8,804 nucleotides of DNA from Syntrophaceae bacterium UBA4778 (GCA_002403175.1 DHHG01000001.1:1-8804), one strand, 5' to 3'; counted from the first letter of the stretch, positions 1 through 6,648 are shown. Notes: generated by a model from the letters alone, not told the origin. Program-made: numbers and translations.

Positions 1-338
1 TCGATTACAAAGATACCATGTCTATCGTGGGTCTCATTGAAGAATCAGGATCTGAAAAAATCATTGCGGAAGCCAGGTATGTTCGCGACCCTGAAGAAAA
101 CTACGCCGACACCGCATTTATTGTAGACGAAGCATACAGCAACAAAGGAATTGCAACCTTCCTGTTTGCTAAGCTGATTCAAATCGCCACTTCCAGGGGA
201 ATTAAAGGATTCACGGCTGACGTTCTCACCGACAATGATCCGATGTTGGAGGTCTTCAAGAGATCTCAATTTCCAGTTCAGGTGCTTCCTGAACTAAATG
301 CATATCGGATCAGGATTCCATTCGCAAAGGCAGGTTAG
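1..338 (+). CDS. GNAT-family N-acetyltransferase domain, C-terminal part (5' end outside window)
   Basis: The frame is open to the left edge (from base 3), so the gene starts upstream. The Met at base 18 is probably internal, because a complete GNAT fold needs roughly 50 more N-terminal residues. Counting from that Met, residues 13-37 form the central beta strands (IIAEARYV, then ADTAFIVDE). Residues 41-46 (SNKGIA) are the acetyl-CoA pyrophosphate-binding loop of motif A (Q/R-x-x-G-x-G/A, first position changed to Ser), followed by the usual helix FLFAKLIQIA. GIKGFTADVL and NDPMLEVF are the late strand and helix. The domain would transfer an acetyl group from acetyl-CoA to an amine, often a protein lysine. 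In anaerobic Deltaproteobacteria very similar domains end larger proteins, fused to acetyl-CoA hydrolase/transferase or acyl-CoA synthetase modules, and this may be such a tail. The stop lies 21 bp from the stop of the convergent protease gene. The GNAT call is firm; the parent protein is unknown. Confidence 0.85.
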   Translation, partial: DYKDTMSIVGLIEESGSEKIIAEARYVRDPEENYADTAFIVDEAYSNKGIATFLFAKLIQIATSRGIKGFTADVLTDNDPMLEVFKRSQFPVQVLPELNAYRIRIPFAKAG

Positions 339-359
339 AGAATTTCGATCTCGATTGAT

Positions 360-1064
360 CTAATCTCCGAGCAGCGGCAAGAGAATAATACCGATAAAAT
401 CCTGCAGAAAATGCATGACAATCGGTGCAATAAGGTTCCCCCTCCAGAGGTAAACGACGGCAAATGCCAGGCCCATTACAGCGACTGTCGCCATCCCTGC
501 AGATCCCTCGTAGCCGTGACCGGCGGCGAAAATAACTGATGAAATAACCAAAGATACCCAATTTCTTTCCATGAGAGCTTGTAATCTGAGGATCAGATAA
601 CCGCGATAAATAGTCTCTTCTCCAATCGCCACGACGGTAACCAGGACGAGTGCGAGAGCCATCTCGATGGGACCCTGAGCTGCAAGAAAGGAAGGCAGAG
701 AATCCGGGGGGGCGCTAAGCCCCAGACTGAGGAAAAGGTTCCCGACTAACTGAATGATAACGGAAAAGGGTATAAATAGAATCAGGCCGATCCAAATTTC
801 ATGGGCAAATCCGACTGGTATCCAGCCGATACGCCTCACCGACTCTCCATTGCGCCAAAGAAAAAAGAGAATCAGTCCAACTAATGAAATATTGTGAAAA
901 ATTACAGCACAGGCCGTCAGAATAAAACTATCTTCGTTCAAGGTATTTTCGAAATAGGAAAGGACAATGGAGGGCAGGAACAGGAAAACAAAAACCATGA
1001 ATTCCACCAACTGGATCTTCCTGCTTGGCGTGTTTTCCTGTTGAATTTCTATCTCCTGATTCAT
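360..1064 (-). CDS. CPBP family intramembrane metalloprotease (Abi/CAAX protease-like)
   Basis: This is a multi-pass membrane protein of 234 aa from the chosen start. It carries the three signatures of the CPBP (Rce1-like) family: EETIYR (E149, E150, R154), FAAGH (F179, H183) and HFLQD near the C terminus (H218, D222). Known members use the Glu and His residues to build an active site within the membrane and cleave near membrane segments. Roles include prenyl-protein processing, bacteriocin immunity and unknown housekeeping functions; the substrate here cannot be told. Hydrophobic stretches cover most of residues 22-234. The ATG at 1064 is preferred over the upstream ATG at 1115 because GGAG lies about 12 bases before it, whereas no Shine-Dalgarno precedes 1115. 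The longer form would add 17 polar residues. The gene stands alone, divergent from the radical SAM gene and convergent with the GNAT gene. No bacteriocin or immunity partner is visible. Confidence 0.88.
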   Translation of the reverse strand: MNQEIEIQQENTPSRKIQLVEFMVFVFLFLPSIVLSYFENTLNEDSFILTACAVIFHNISLVGLILFFLWRNGESVRRIGWIPVGFAHEIWIGLILFIPFSVIIQLVGNLFLSLGLSAPPDSLPSFLAAQGPIEMALALVLVTVVAIGEETIYRGYLILRLQALMERNWVSLVISSVIFAAGHGYEGSAGMATVAVMGLAFAVVYLWRGNLIAPIVMHFLQDFIGIILLPLLGD

Positions 1065-1283
1065 CCCAGTTGTATTCTCCACAAAATCAAATTTGCTTGA
1101 CAAGCGGCACTGCATCTGATCGTTTATTTAATAGTATACTATCGCTGGGATGATCAAAAGAAAATTTATGGGCTTGTGTTCGAAAAATGCATCATGCACT
1201 GATTTTTCTCCTGTCTGGCAATACAGGGTAGCGCTATTCAAGTTCAGGGCTATAATTTATCTTGATATACATGGGAAAAGCCG
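1065..1283. promoter_or_regulatory. Divergent intergenic region with two short palindromes
   Basis: This non-coding stretch separates the start of the CPBP protease (leftward) from that of the radical SAM gene (rightward), so both promoters should lie here. Bases 1131-1142 form a perfect 12-bp palindrome (ATAGTATACTAT), and 1188-1198 form an 11-bp inverted repeat with a single central base (TGCATCATGCA). Each could be a dimer-binding operator. The first is AT-rich and also contains TATACT on both strands, so it may simply be a -10-like element. A weak 5-bp hairpin (CCTGT/ACAGG, 1210-1227) is also present. That these elements regulate anything is inference. Confidence 0.35.
1251..1256 (+). promoter_or_regulatory. 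Possible -10 element for the radical SAM gene
   Basis: A perfect TATAAT lies 27 bases before the ATG at 1284, which would give a short leader. No good TTGACA-like box is found 16-18 bases upstream and there is no extended TG. The site therefore rests on the -10 alone in an AT-rich stretch. Confidence 0.3.
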
Positions 1284-2813
1284 ATGAGCTTGCTTCTGAT
1301 TTACCCTCCTGTGGTGAAACCCTGTGAACCTCCGGCGGGATTGGCACGCCTTGGAGGCGCTTTAAAGGCCCATGGAATCCAAAGCGTGTTGCTGGATGCC
1401 AATCTGGAAGGTTTTCTTTCCCTGATTGATTCACAGATTGTTTCAACAACGGGGGAAGATCCCTGGACACGACGGGCGGTTAAGAACAGAAATCTGAACA
1501 AGGACCTGCTCAAAAATTCCGACCTATACAGCCGTCCGGATCATTACCGCAGAGCTGTTCATGATCTGAACAGGCTGGTCTCCCTTTCCGGTTCCGCTTC
1601 AGGAATCCAAATAGGCTTTTCCAATTATCAGGACAGAATGCTTTCCCCGCTGAAGAGCTGGGATTTAATTGGGGCTGCTGAATCCCCTGAAAGGAATCCA
1701 TTTTATATTTATTTCCGGCGGAGACTTACAGATTTGCTGGAGAAGAATAATTTTTCGTGGATAGGATTATCCGTAAATTTTTTAAGTCAGGCCCTGACCG
1801 CCTTCGCCATGATCGGTTTTTTGAAAAAAGAAAATCCGAATTTGAAGATCCTTCTGGGAGGAGGCCTGATTACGTCGTGGGCCGGTAGATTCGATCTCCA
1901 TGATCTTTTCCGGGGGCTGGTTGATGAAGTCGTTGCAGGGGATGGGGAAGCACCCCTCGTTGCCCTTTGCGGCAACTCCGCCAGATGTGGTGAGGCTTAT
2001 ACGCCACAATACAGCGCATTCCCCTGGCAGGATTATTTTTCTCCGGGCCCCATTCTGCCGTACAGTGCTTCGGGAGGTTGTTATTGGCGCAAATGCGAAT
2101 TTTGTCCGGAAAAGGCGGAACAGAATGAATATCGCCCCGTTTCGGCAGAAAAGGTCATATCCGATCTGGCCTCCCTGGAAGACCTAATCAAACCGTCACT
2201 CATCCATTTTCTCGATAATGCGATCAGCCCTCATCTCATGAGAGCCATGATTCGGCACCATCGCGGTACGCCCTGGTATGGCTTTACCAGGAGCTCATCC
2301 GATCTGACTGATCCCGAATTCTGCCGGGCGCTGAATCGGTCCGGATGTACAATGCTTCAGATCGGAATAGAATCCGGCGATCAGCGTGTTCTGGATGATC
2401 TTGATAAAGGAATCGATCTGGGAATGGCTTCGCAGGTCCTGAAAAATCTCAAGGAGGTCGGGATCGCAACGTATGTCTATCTCCTCTTTGGGACGCCTCC
2501 GGAAAATGAAGAGAGCGCTAGAAAAACGCTGGAATTCACTGTGAAGCATCAGGCCTGTATCGATTTTATCAATGCGGCCATTTTTAATCTGCCAGCCGAA
2601 AATGAAAGTTACCCGGAACTTCGGACCAATGATTTCTATGAAGGAGACCTGTATCTTTACCGGGATTTTACTCATCCACTGAACTGGGGGAGAAAAGCCG
2701 TGAGGACCTTTCTTGAAAATGAATTCAAGATGCACCCCGCCATCAGGCCCATCATCCTACGCGATCCGCCTTTGTTCACCTCGAATCATGCACCATTTTT
2801 GTTTGGCAGCTGA
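1284..2813 (+). CDS. B12-binding-type radical SAM protein with CX4CX2C cluster motif
   Basis: This 509-aa protein has the architecture of cobalamin-type (class B) radical SAM enzymes. The N terminus (LLLIYPPV, then P-AGLARLGGALKAHG) is a Rossmann-like B12-binding fold. The usual DxHxxG of that fold appears as D38-A-N40-L-E-G43, so the cobalt-ligating His is replaced by Asn. LLGGGL (190-195) and VDEVVAGDGE (213-222) are typical of the end of this domain. The [4Fe-4S] cysteines are C266, C271 and C274 in GGCYWRKCEFCPEK, spaced CX4CX2C instead of the classical CX3CX2C. QIGIESG (359-365) and the following GI-x-TYVYLLFGTPPE segment are late strands of the radical SAM barrel. Such enzymes generate a 5'-deoxyadenosyl radical and often methylate unactivated carbons or rearrange rings; the substrate here is unknown. 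No RiPP precursor, hopanoid or tetrapyrrole gene is adjacent. The start is supported by GGGAAAAG just upstream. It appears monocistronic. Confidence 0.88.
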   Translation: MSLLLIYPPVVKPCEPPAGLARLGGALKAHGIQSVLLDANLEGFLSLIDSQIVSTTGEDPWTRRAVKNRNLNKDLLKNSDLYSRPDHYRRAVHDLNRLVSLSGSASGIQIGFSNYQDRMLSPLKSWDLIGAAESPERNPFYIYFRRRLTDLLEKNNFSWIGLSVNFLSQALTAFAMIGFLKKENPNLKILLGGGLITSWAGRFDLHDLFRGLVDEVVAGDGEAPLVALCGNSARCGEAYTPQYSAFPWQDYFSPGPILPYSASGGCYWRKCEFCPEKAEQNEYRPVSAEKVISDLASLEDLIKPSLIHFLDNAISPHLMRAMIRHHRGTPWYGFTRSSSDLTDPEFCRALNRSGCTMLQIGIESGDQRVLDDLDKGIDLGMASQVLKNLKEVGIATYVYLLFGTPPENEESARKTLEFTVKHQACIDFINAAIFNLPAENESYPELRTNDFYEGDLYLYRDFTHPLNWGRKAVRTFLENEFKMHPAIRPIILRDPPLFTSNHAPFLFGS

Positions 2814-2889
2814 AAAGATCTGGCTGTCTGTCCGGAGTTCTTTCTCTCCATATAGATTTCTAAGAAGAGTCAAAACTCATTCAGAGAAA

Positions 2890-2895
2890 TATAAT
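2890..2895 (+). promoter_or_regulatory. Possible promoter for the rRNA methyltransferase gene
   Basis: TATAAT at 2890-2895 is preceded, with a 17-base spacer, by a poor -35 (GAGTCA, 2867-2872, 3 of 6 matches). It lies in the gap of about 195 bp between the radical SAM stop and the methyltransferase ATG at 3008, which would give a leader of roughly 105 bases. A separate promoter would mean the two genes are not strictly co-transcribed. The evidence is only the -10 match and its position. Confidence 0.3.
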
Positions 2896-3007
2896 AACCT
2901 TTGCAGGAACTCTGTCGCTGTGCACGATACATTGACCTTCGAATCCTGAATCTCCCCTTATTTTCCTCAGTAGCAGTTTGCCATCGACTGTGCTACAAGA
3001 GCTTCCC

Positions 3008-4162
3008 ATGAAAAATCGCATTCTCATTACTTGTTCCAAGGGGATAGCCCCTATTCTGAAAGAAGAGGTACTGGCGCTCGGATTGCCTGTACAGAAGGAA
3101 CTTCCGGCAGGCGTTGAAACGTTCGGGACGATATTTGATTGCATGAGGCTGAACCTGCATGTCCGTACAGGCCACCGTGTCCTGCTTCTTTTAAAGGATT
3201 TTTCCGCTTCGACGGTAAATGACTTTTATACCGGGATCAGGCGGATTGCCTGGGAAGATATCATTCCGGACAATGAATATATCAGCATTGAATCGTCCGT
3301 TGACAATTCTTCCATTCAAGATACGCGCTTCGCCAATCAGAAATGCAAAGATGCCATTGCCGATCGCATGAAGGAGAAATGCGGACGGCGCCCCGATTCA
3401 GGTCCGGCAAAAAGAGGCGCCTCTTTCTTCGTGTACTGGAAAGGAAGCAAGTGCAGTATTTACATCGATACTTCCGGTGAACCCCTTGCGAGGCGCGGAT
3501 ATCGTAAAGATCCGTTCAAGGCTCCAATGCAGGAAACCCTTGCGGCTGCCGTCATCCTTTCAACCGGATGGAAAGGGGAGGGAAATTTCATCAATCCGAT
3601 GTGCGGCAGCGGAACCTTGGGGGTCGAGGCGGCCTTGATTGCGTTGGATAAGGCGCCGGGCTTGTTGAGAAATAACTTTGCCGTCATGCACCTCAGGGAT
3701 TTTCGGCGTTCGGAATGGGATATCATGCGGGATGAGGCCAGGAAAAAGAGTAAAAAAAAATCGGGTGTCAGGATGATACTGACCGATATCGATCCGAGAG
3801 CGATTCAGGCTTCCCGCAGCAATGCCCTGACTGCCGGGGTTGAACACCTGATGAGTTTCGGACAATGCGACTATTCAGAAACGGAGGTTCCGGATGGGGG
3901 CGGGCTGGTGTTATTCAATCCCCCTTATGGCGAGAGACTAGGTGAGCTGAAGGAGCTGGAAAGCGTCTACGCGGGAATCGGTGACTTTTTCAAACAGCGT
4001 TGCCAGGGTTATACGGGATATGTCTTCACCGGCAATCTGGAACTAGCCAAAAAGGTGGGGTTGAAAACGAGTCGCCGCGTCATCCTGTTCAATGGGCGAA
4101 TCGAGTGCAGGCTTTTGGAATACAAGCTGTACGAGGGGAGCAAGAAAGGGAAGATCAATTGA
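3008..4162 (+). CDS. THUMP-domain class I SAM-dependent RNA methyltransferase (RlmL/YpsC type, 23S rRNA m2G)
   Basis: From the ATG at 3008 this is a 384-aa protein, the usual length for stand-alone members of COG0116. The N-terminal part (about 1-165) is the ferredoxin-like plus THUMP RNA-binding module, recognisable by RLNLHVRTGHRVLLLLKDF. The C-terminal Rossmann methyltransferase has NPMCGSGT (196-203, SAM-binding motif I), LTDIDPRAIQASR (from 258, with the acidic residue of motif II), and NPPYGER (304-310, catalytic motif IV typical of base N-methyltransferases). The likely reaction is N2-guanine methylation of 23S rRNA, as for the N-terminal half of E. coli RlmL; the exact nucleotide cannot be read from sequence. 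The frame opens earlier with TTG at 2978, but AAGAG about 6 bases before 3008 and the MKNRILITCSKG start favour the ATG. A run of nine A at 3752-3760 codes for Lys. The last 8 bases overlap the end of the opposite-strand SPOR gene. Confidence 0.9.
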   Translation: MKNRILITCSKGIAPILKEEVLALGLPVQKELPAGVETFGTIFDCMRLNLHVRTGHRVLLLLKDFSASTVNDFYTGIRRIAWEDIIPDNEYISIESSVDNSSIQDTRFANQKCKDAIADRMKEKCGRRPDSGPAKRGASFFVYWKGSKCSIYIDTSGEPLARRGYRKDPFKAPMQETLAAAVILSTGWKGEGNFINPMCGSGTLGVEAALIALDKAPGLLRNNFAVMHLRDFRRSEWDIMRDEARKKSKKKSGVRMILTDIDPRAIQASRSNALTAGVEHLMSFGQCDYSETEVPDGGGLVLFNPPYGERLGELKELESVYAGIGDFFKQRCQGYTGYVFTGNLELAKKVGLKTSRRVILFNGRIECRLLEYKLYEGSKKGKIN

Positions 4163-5030
4163 TTTTTCGCACGAAACATCCCGGGTACAAAAGATTGAGC
4201 TTTTTCTTTTGAATGAATTTTATGGCCTCTGCTTTATTCGCGAACCGGCCTAAATAAACTCTGTGCCAAGTCAGATTCTTTATTTTCGTTTTCGAATGGT
4301 GGGGGTTGGGACTTGCTTTAACCTTTCGCAAAAATGCATTCATATCATCCGCATTTCGAAAAGCCCCAATTTGAATTGCATACGGTTTCTTTCGGCTGGC
4401 CCGTTCTTTTTTCTCGCTGGTCTCTTTGGGCTCAGTGTAGGATTTGATTTTCTCAACCGGAGCAGGACCTTCAACTTTGGCCTCTGGGATCTTTGGCTGT
4501 TCCGGAATAATATTCTTTTCGGTATTTACGGTTGCCTGAATGGGTTTCTCTCTGATCTGAAGGGGTTCATCACCCGGAGATTTGATTGAAAGCGGATCCG
4601 GAATCCGCAATGCGGGCAGGTCGGGCAGCGGAGCGCTCAACCAGCGTCCTTCGTGATAATAAGATTTAGATCCGGTCAACCGGTTTGTTTTTACGATATA
4701 GATTCTCTCTCCTTTTTTAAAGGGAGCGTATTGAAACGGGGTTGGCCAGATGAAGAGAGCAAATCCTGCGATTAGGGCAAGAGGGATGATGAATAGAAAA
4801 GATTTTTGGGCTATATTGTTTAGGATGCCATTGGTTTTCAGGAATCTCTTTTTTGATACGACATTTTCTCCCTCCGAAACCCTGTGAGTTTCCGGGTCAC
4901 CCATTCGGATTTCATCGATGTCGGGATCGGAACCCTTTTGTTCCGGGGGGCTCTGGTACAGGTTTTCCAACTCATCGGTTAAAAATCCCTGACCTTCCTG
5001 GAATTGATCCTTTTTGTTTTTGCTCATCAT
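4155..5030 (-). CDS. SPOR-domain protein with single transmembrane anchor
   Basis: This 291-aa bitopic membrane protein has a charged cytoplasmic N terminus (about 1-77), one transmembrane helix at about 78-95 (SFLFIIPLALIAGFALFIW), a Pro/Lys/Glu-rich periplasmic linker (about 130-213), and a C-terminal SPOR domain (about 216-290). The SPOR domain shows YAIQIGAFRNADDMNAFL and HRVYLGRFANKAEAIKFI. SPOR domains bind peptidoglycan strands stripped of stem peptides and mark septal cell wall in division proteins such as FtsN and DedD; a cell-wall or division role is inferred. Just after the membrane helix, residues 107-130 (GERIYIVKTNRLTG and a Tyr/Trp segment ending in GRW) form an extra conserved-looking patch that I do not recognise. 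Start: ATG-ATG at 5030/5027 with only a weak GCGAG before it, so the second Met is equally possible. The gene is alone on its strand and its 3' end overlaps the methyltransferase by 8 bp. Confidence 0.88.
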   Translation of the reverse strand: MMSKNKKDQFQEGQGFLTDELENLYQSPPEQKGSDPDIDEIRMGDPETHRVSEGENVVSKKRFLKTNGILNNIAQKSFLFIIPLALIAGFALFIWPTPFQYAPFKKGERIYIVKTNRLTGSKSYYHEGRWLSAPLPDLPALRIPDPLSIKSPGDEPLQIREKPIQATVNTEKNIIPEQPKIPEAKVEGPAPVEKIKSYTEPKETSEKKERASRKKPYAIQIGAFRNADDMNAFLRKVKASPNPHHSKTKIKNLTWHRVYLGRFANKAEAIKFIQKKKLNLLYPGCFVRKIN

Positions 5031-5071
5031 TTACTCGCAAAATGGGATATTCACCGGCGGAAATCAACAAA

Positions 5072-5077
5072 TGTCAA
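5072..5077 (-). promoter_or_regulatory. Possible -35 box for the SPOR gene
   Basis: On the minus strand a perfect TTGACA lies about 42 bases before the SPOR start. No strong -10 follows at the right distance; the best is GTGAAT with a 17-base spacer, or GAATAT with 19. The leader would be very short. This is weak evidence from one consensus hexamer. Confidence 0.22.
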
Positions 5078-5116
5078 TCCGGCGAGATACAGCCGATTTA
5101 AATAAGAAGGATCAAA

Positions 5117-5145
5117 TTGACGAATCCGTTCATTCCAACTAATCT
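5117..5145 (+). promoter_or_regulatory. Possible sigma-70 promoter facing the fmdB-like gene
   Basis: TTGACG (5117-5122), a 17-base spacer and TAATCT (5140-5145) resemble a sigma-70 promoter with near-consensus -35 and weak -10. It points toward the zinc ribbon gene but would leave a leader of more than 200 bases, so a nearer promoter may be the real one. Confidence 0.25.
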
Positions 5146-5378
5146 CCTGGTCGAAGCAATGTCGGATCGGAGAGTATGAGTTCCGAACTTTATTTTGGAT
5201 ACGTCAAATTCCATCTTCTGTCAATTCATTTCATGATTTTTTCTGATTGATCCTCTGGAAGGCAGGATGTGCAAACATTTTATGAGGAATTGTTCGATCT
5301 GGGCTTAATATATTGTTTGTTTTTTGATATGGTCGTATCCGAATCGAACATCAGACTGGTTAATAGGAGAAATAGTCT

Positions 5379-5642
5379 ATGCCTACATATGAGTATTGTT
5401 GTTCCTCTTGTGGACACCTTTTTGAAAAACATCAGAGTATCACTGCAGATCCGATACGGGAATGCCCGCAGTGCGGTGGAGAGGTTCGGCGCATGATTAG
5501 TGGCGGCTCGGGTTTCATTCTGAAAGGGAAGTCGCATAGTCATGAATGTGCCGGGAACCCCTGCCGACCCGAAGGCGACTGCGGGACCCGTTGCGGCGGA
5601 GATGGATGTTGCGGCGGTTCCATGTGCGGGGGTAATTTCTAA
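5379..5642 (+). CDS. FmdB-family zinc ribbon protein with Cys/Gly-rich tail
   Basis: This small 87-aa protein begins [12 protein letters not shown], the hallmark start of the FmdB/CxxC_CXXC_SSSS regulatory-protein family. The zinc ribbon ligands are C8 and C11 (CSSC) paired with C29 and C32 (CPQC). GSGFILKGK (44-52) is the conserved segment after the ribbon. The last 30 residues are unusual: seven further cysteines (C57, C62, C68, C72, C77, C78, C83) among glycines, with a His pair at 53 and 55. This might bind a second metal or cluster, or be a flexible tail. The founding member was proposed as a regulator of formamidase/amidase genes, but the biochemical role of the family is not established. 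A good AGGAG (5365-5369) sits 9 bases before the ATG. The gene is alone on its strand and converges on exonuclease III, with 30 bp between their stops. Confidence 0.9.
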   Translation: MPTYEYCCSSCGHLFEKHQSITADPIRECPQCGGEVRRMISGGSGFILKGKSHSHECAGNPCRPEGDCGTRCGGDGCCGGSMCGGNF

Positions 5643-5672
5643 TAGAACCGGAATCCTGAAATTGTCAGCAGA

Positions 5673-6455
5673 TCAAATCTTGAATTCCGCATGAAGGACG
5701 GTGTGATCCGAAGGTTTTTCGGCTAGACGGGGATTCATGTCGATGGAGCATCCAACCGAATGCTCTGCGAGGGGTTTTGTCGCCAGAATGTGATCGACCC
5801 TCCACCCCAAGCCTTTTTCTACAGTCCGAGGGGCTCTGTAATCAAAAAAAGTATACTGGTTCGGCTCACCGGGATGGTGTTTCCTGAAGATGTCGATAAA
5901 GCCCCAGTCTCTTATCCTGTCGAATTCTTTCCATACCACCGGGTTGAAATCAACGTGCCCGAGAATCCTTTTCGGATTGTGGACGTCGATTCCCTCCCTG
6001 GCTATATTGAGATCACCGCACAGGATCAGCTTTTGCCGGGGGTCGAAATTTCTGGACAGGTAATCGTAAAAGCGTTGAAACCACGCCAGTTTGTACGCGA
6101 ACTGGGAGGCTTCCATCTTAAACCCCTGGGGGACGTAAGCATTCATAACAATGATTCCGGAGAGAGAGGCTGTTATCAGGCGGTCTTCGTCACCCTGGCC
6201 ATCCTCCATTCCGTAGACAACCTGATCGGGCTTCATGGTAGTAACGATAGCAACACCACTCCCTTTTTTGCTGCCCTTGAAAATGGCATGATAGCCCAAA
6301 GCTTCGAATTCCGAAACCGGGAAAAGAGGATCTTCGGTTTTGGTTTCCTGCATGCAGAGTACAGCGGGCTTTGCCGATTCCAGCCAGGGCAGGATTATAT
6401 GCAGCCGTGACCGAATGGAATTGACATTGTAAGTGGCTATCTTGAAACCTTCCAA
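5673..6455 (-). CDS. xth: Exodeoxyribonuclease III (AP endonuclease)
   Basis: This 260-aa protein is full length for the ExoIII/XthA branch of the endonuclease/exonuclease/phosphatase fold. It acts in base excision repair, cutting DNA 5' of abasic sites and trimming 3' ends. Visible active-site elements are TYNVNSIRSR (residues 8-17), QETK with metal-binding E37, AYVPQG with Y107, GDLNIA with D148 and N150, WRVDHIL with D221, and SDH with D250 and H251. The residue after SDHx is Val, where the family usually has Pro (SDHAPV in E. coli); the catalytic pair is intact. The start codon is TTG at 6455: GGAGG ends 5 bases upstream and no ATG occurs near the N terminus, while the conserved FKIATYNVN begins only three residues later. 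It is a single gene, convergent with the fmdB-like gene. A cytoplasmic location is expected. Confidence 0.95.
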   Translation of the reverse strand: MEGFKIATYNVNSIRSRLHIILPWLESAKPAVLCMQETKTEDPLFPVSEFEALGYHAIFKGSKKGSGVAIVTTMKPDQVVYGMEDGQGDEDRLITASLSGIIVMNAYVPQGFKMEASQFAYKLAWFQRFYDYLSRNFDPRQKLILCGDLNIAREGIDVHNPKRILGHVDFNPVVWKEFDRIRDWGFIDIFRKHHPGEPNQYTFFDYRAPRTVEKGLGWRVDHILATKPLAEHSVGCSIDMNPRLAEKPSDHTVLHAEFKI

Positions 6456-6559
6456 ATTTCCCTCCGGTTGTGATCTCGATTACATTCTTCTTAATCAATA
6501 ACATGCATCATCGGGAACTCCAAGAAAGATTTCCGCTGATTCGAAAGCTTATTTTTTCC

Positions 6560-6590
6560 TTGACAGGCACATGCATATAGAAATACAAGA
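6560..6590 (+). promoter_or_regulatory. Possible promoter of the histidine kinase operon
   Basis: A perfect TTGACA is present at 6560-6565. The best -10 candidates are weak: AATACA at 6582-6587 (spacer 16) or TACAAG at 6585-6590 (spacer 19). If used, it would give a leader of about 260 bases containing all four TGATCCGG copies. Confidence 0.3.
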
Positions 6591-6648
6591 CGCTATGAAG
6601 TGGAAACAGGGACTATATGCCGCATACTGAATTGGCGCAAGTAGCTCT

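Larger units (their letters stand above)
5031..5378. other. Intergenic region between divergent SPOR and fmdB-like genes (no gene seen)
   Basis: These 348 bases hold the upstream regions of two divergent genes. I see no tRNA, convincing hairpin terminator or credible ORF. The frame starting GTG at 5267 reads 76 codons but runs well into the FmdB gene in another frame. The region is AT-rich toward 5300-5370, just before the zinc ribbon gene. Confidence 0.5.

Noticed and set aside
334..365. TTAGA/TCTAA inverted repeat between the GNAT and protease stops as a shared bidirectional terminator
   Set aside because: The arms are only 5 bp with a long loop, AT-rich, and include the stop codons; too weak to call.
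360..1115. CPBP protease as a phage-defence (Abi) or bacteriocin-immunity module
   Set aside because: No precursor peptide, toxin, transporter or defence neighbour is present; CPBP proteins are common single housekeeping genes.
1271..1327. Short frame from ATG at 1271 (18 codons) before the radical SAM gene as a leader peptide
   Set aside because: It overlaps the radical SAM start out of frame, has no ribosome site of its own and shows no attenuator structure.
2866..2880. GAGT-CAAA-ACTC hairpin after the radical SAM gene as a terminator
   Set aside because: The stem is only 4 bp and no T-run follows, so it is not a credible intrinsic terminator.
1284..4162. Radical SAM enzyme and methyltransferase as a natural-product or RiPP cluster
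   Set aside because: The methyltransferase is a THUMP-type rRNA enzyme, and I see no precursor peptide or exporter in the flanking gaps.
5267..5496. A 76-codon frame from GTG at 5267 through the start of the fmdB-like gene
   Set aside because: More than a third of it lies inside the clear FmdB coding frame in another phase, and it matches no family I know. The FmdB ATG has its own good ribosome site.
5760..6410. A 216-aa plus-strand frame opposite exonuclease III
   Set aside because: It lies wholly antisense to a gene with all catalytic motifs intact and looks like a shadow frame with no recognisable domain.
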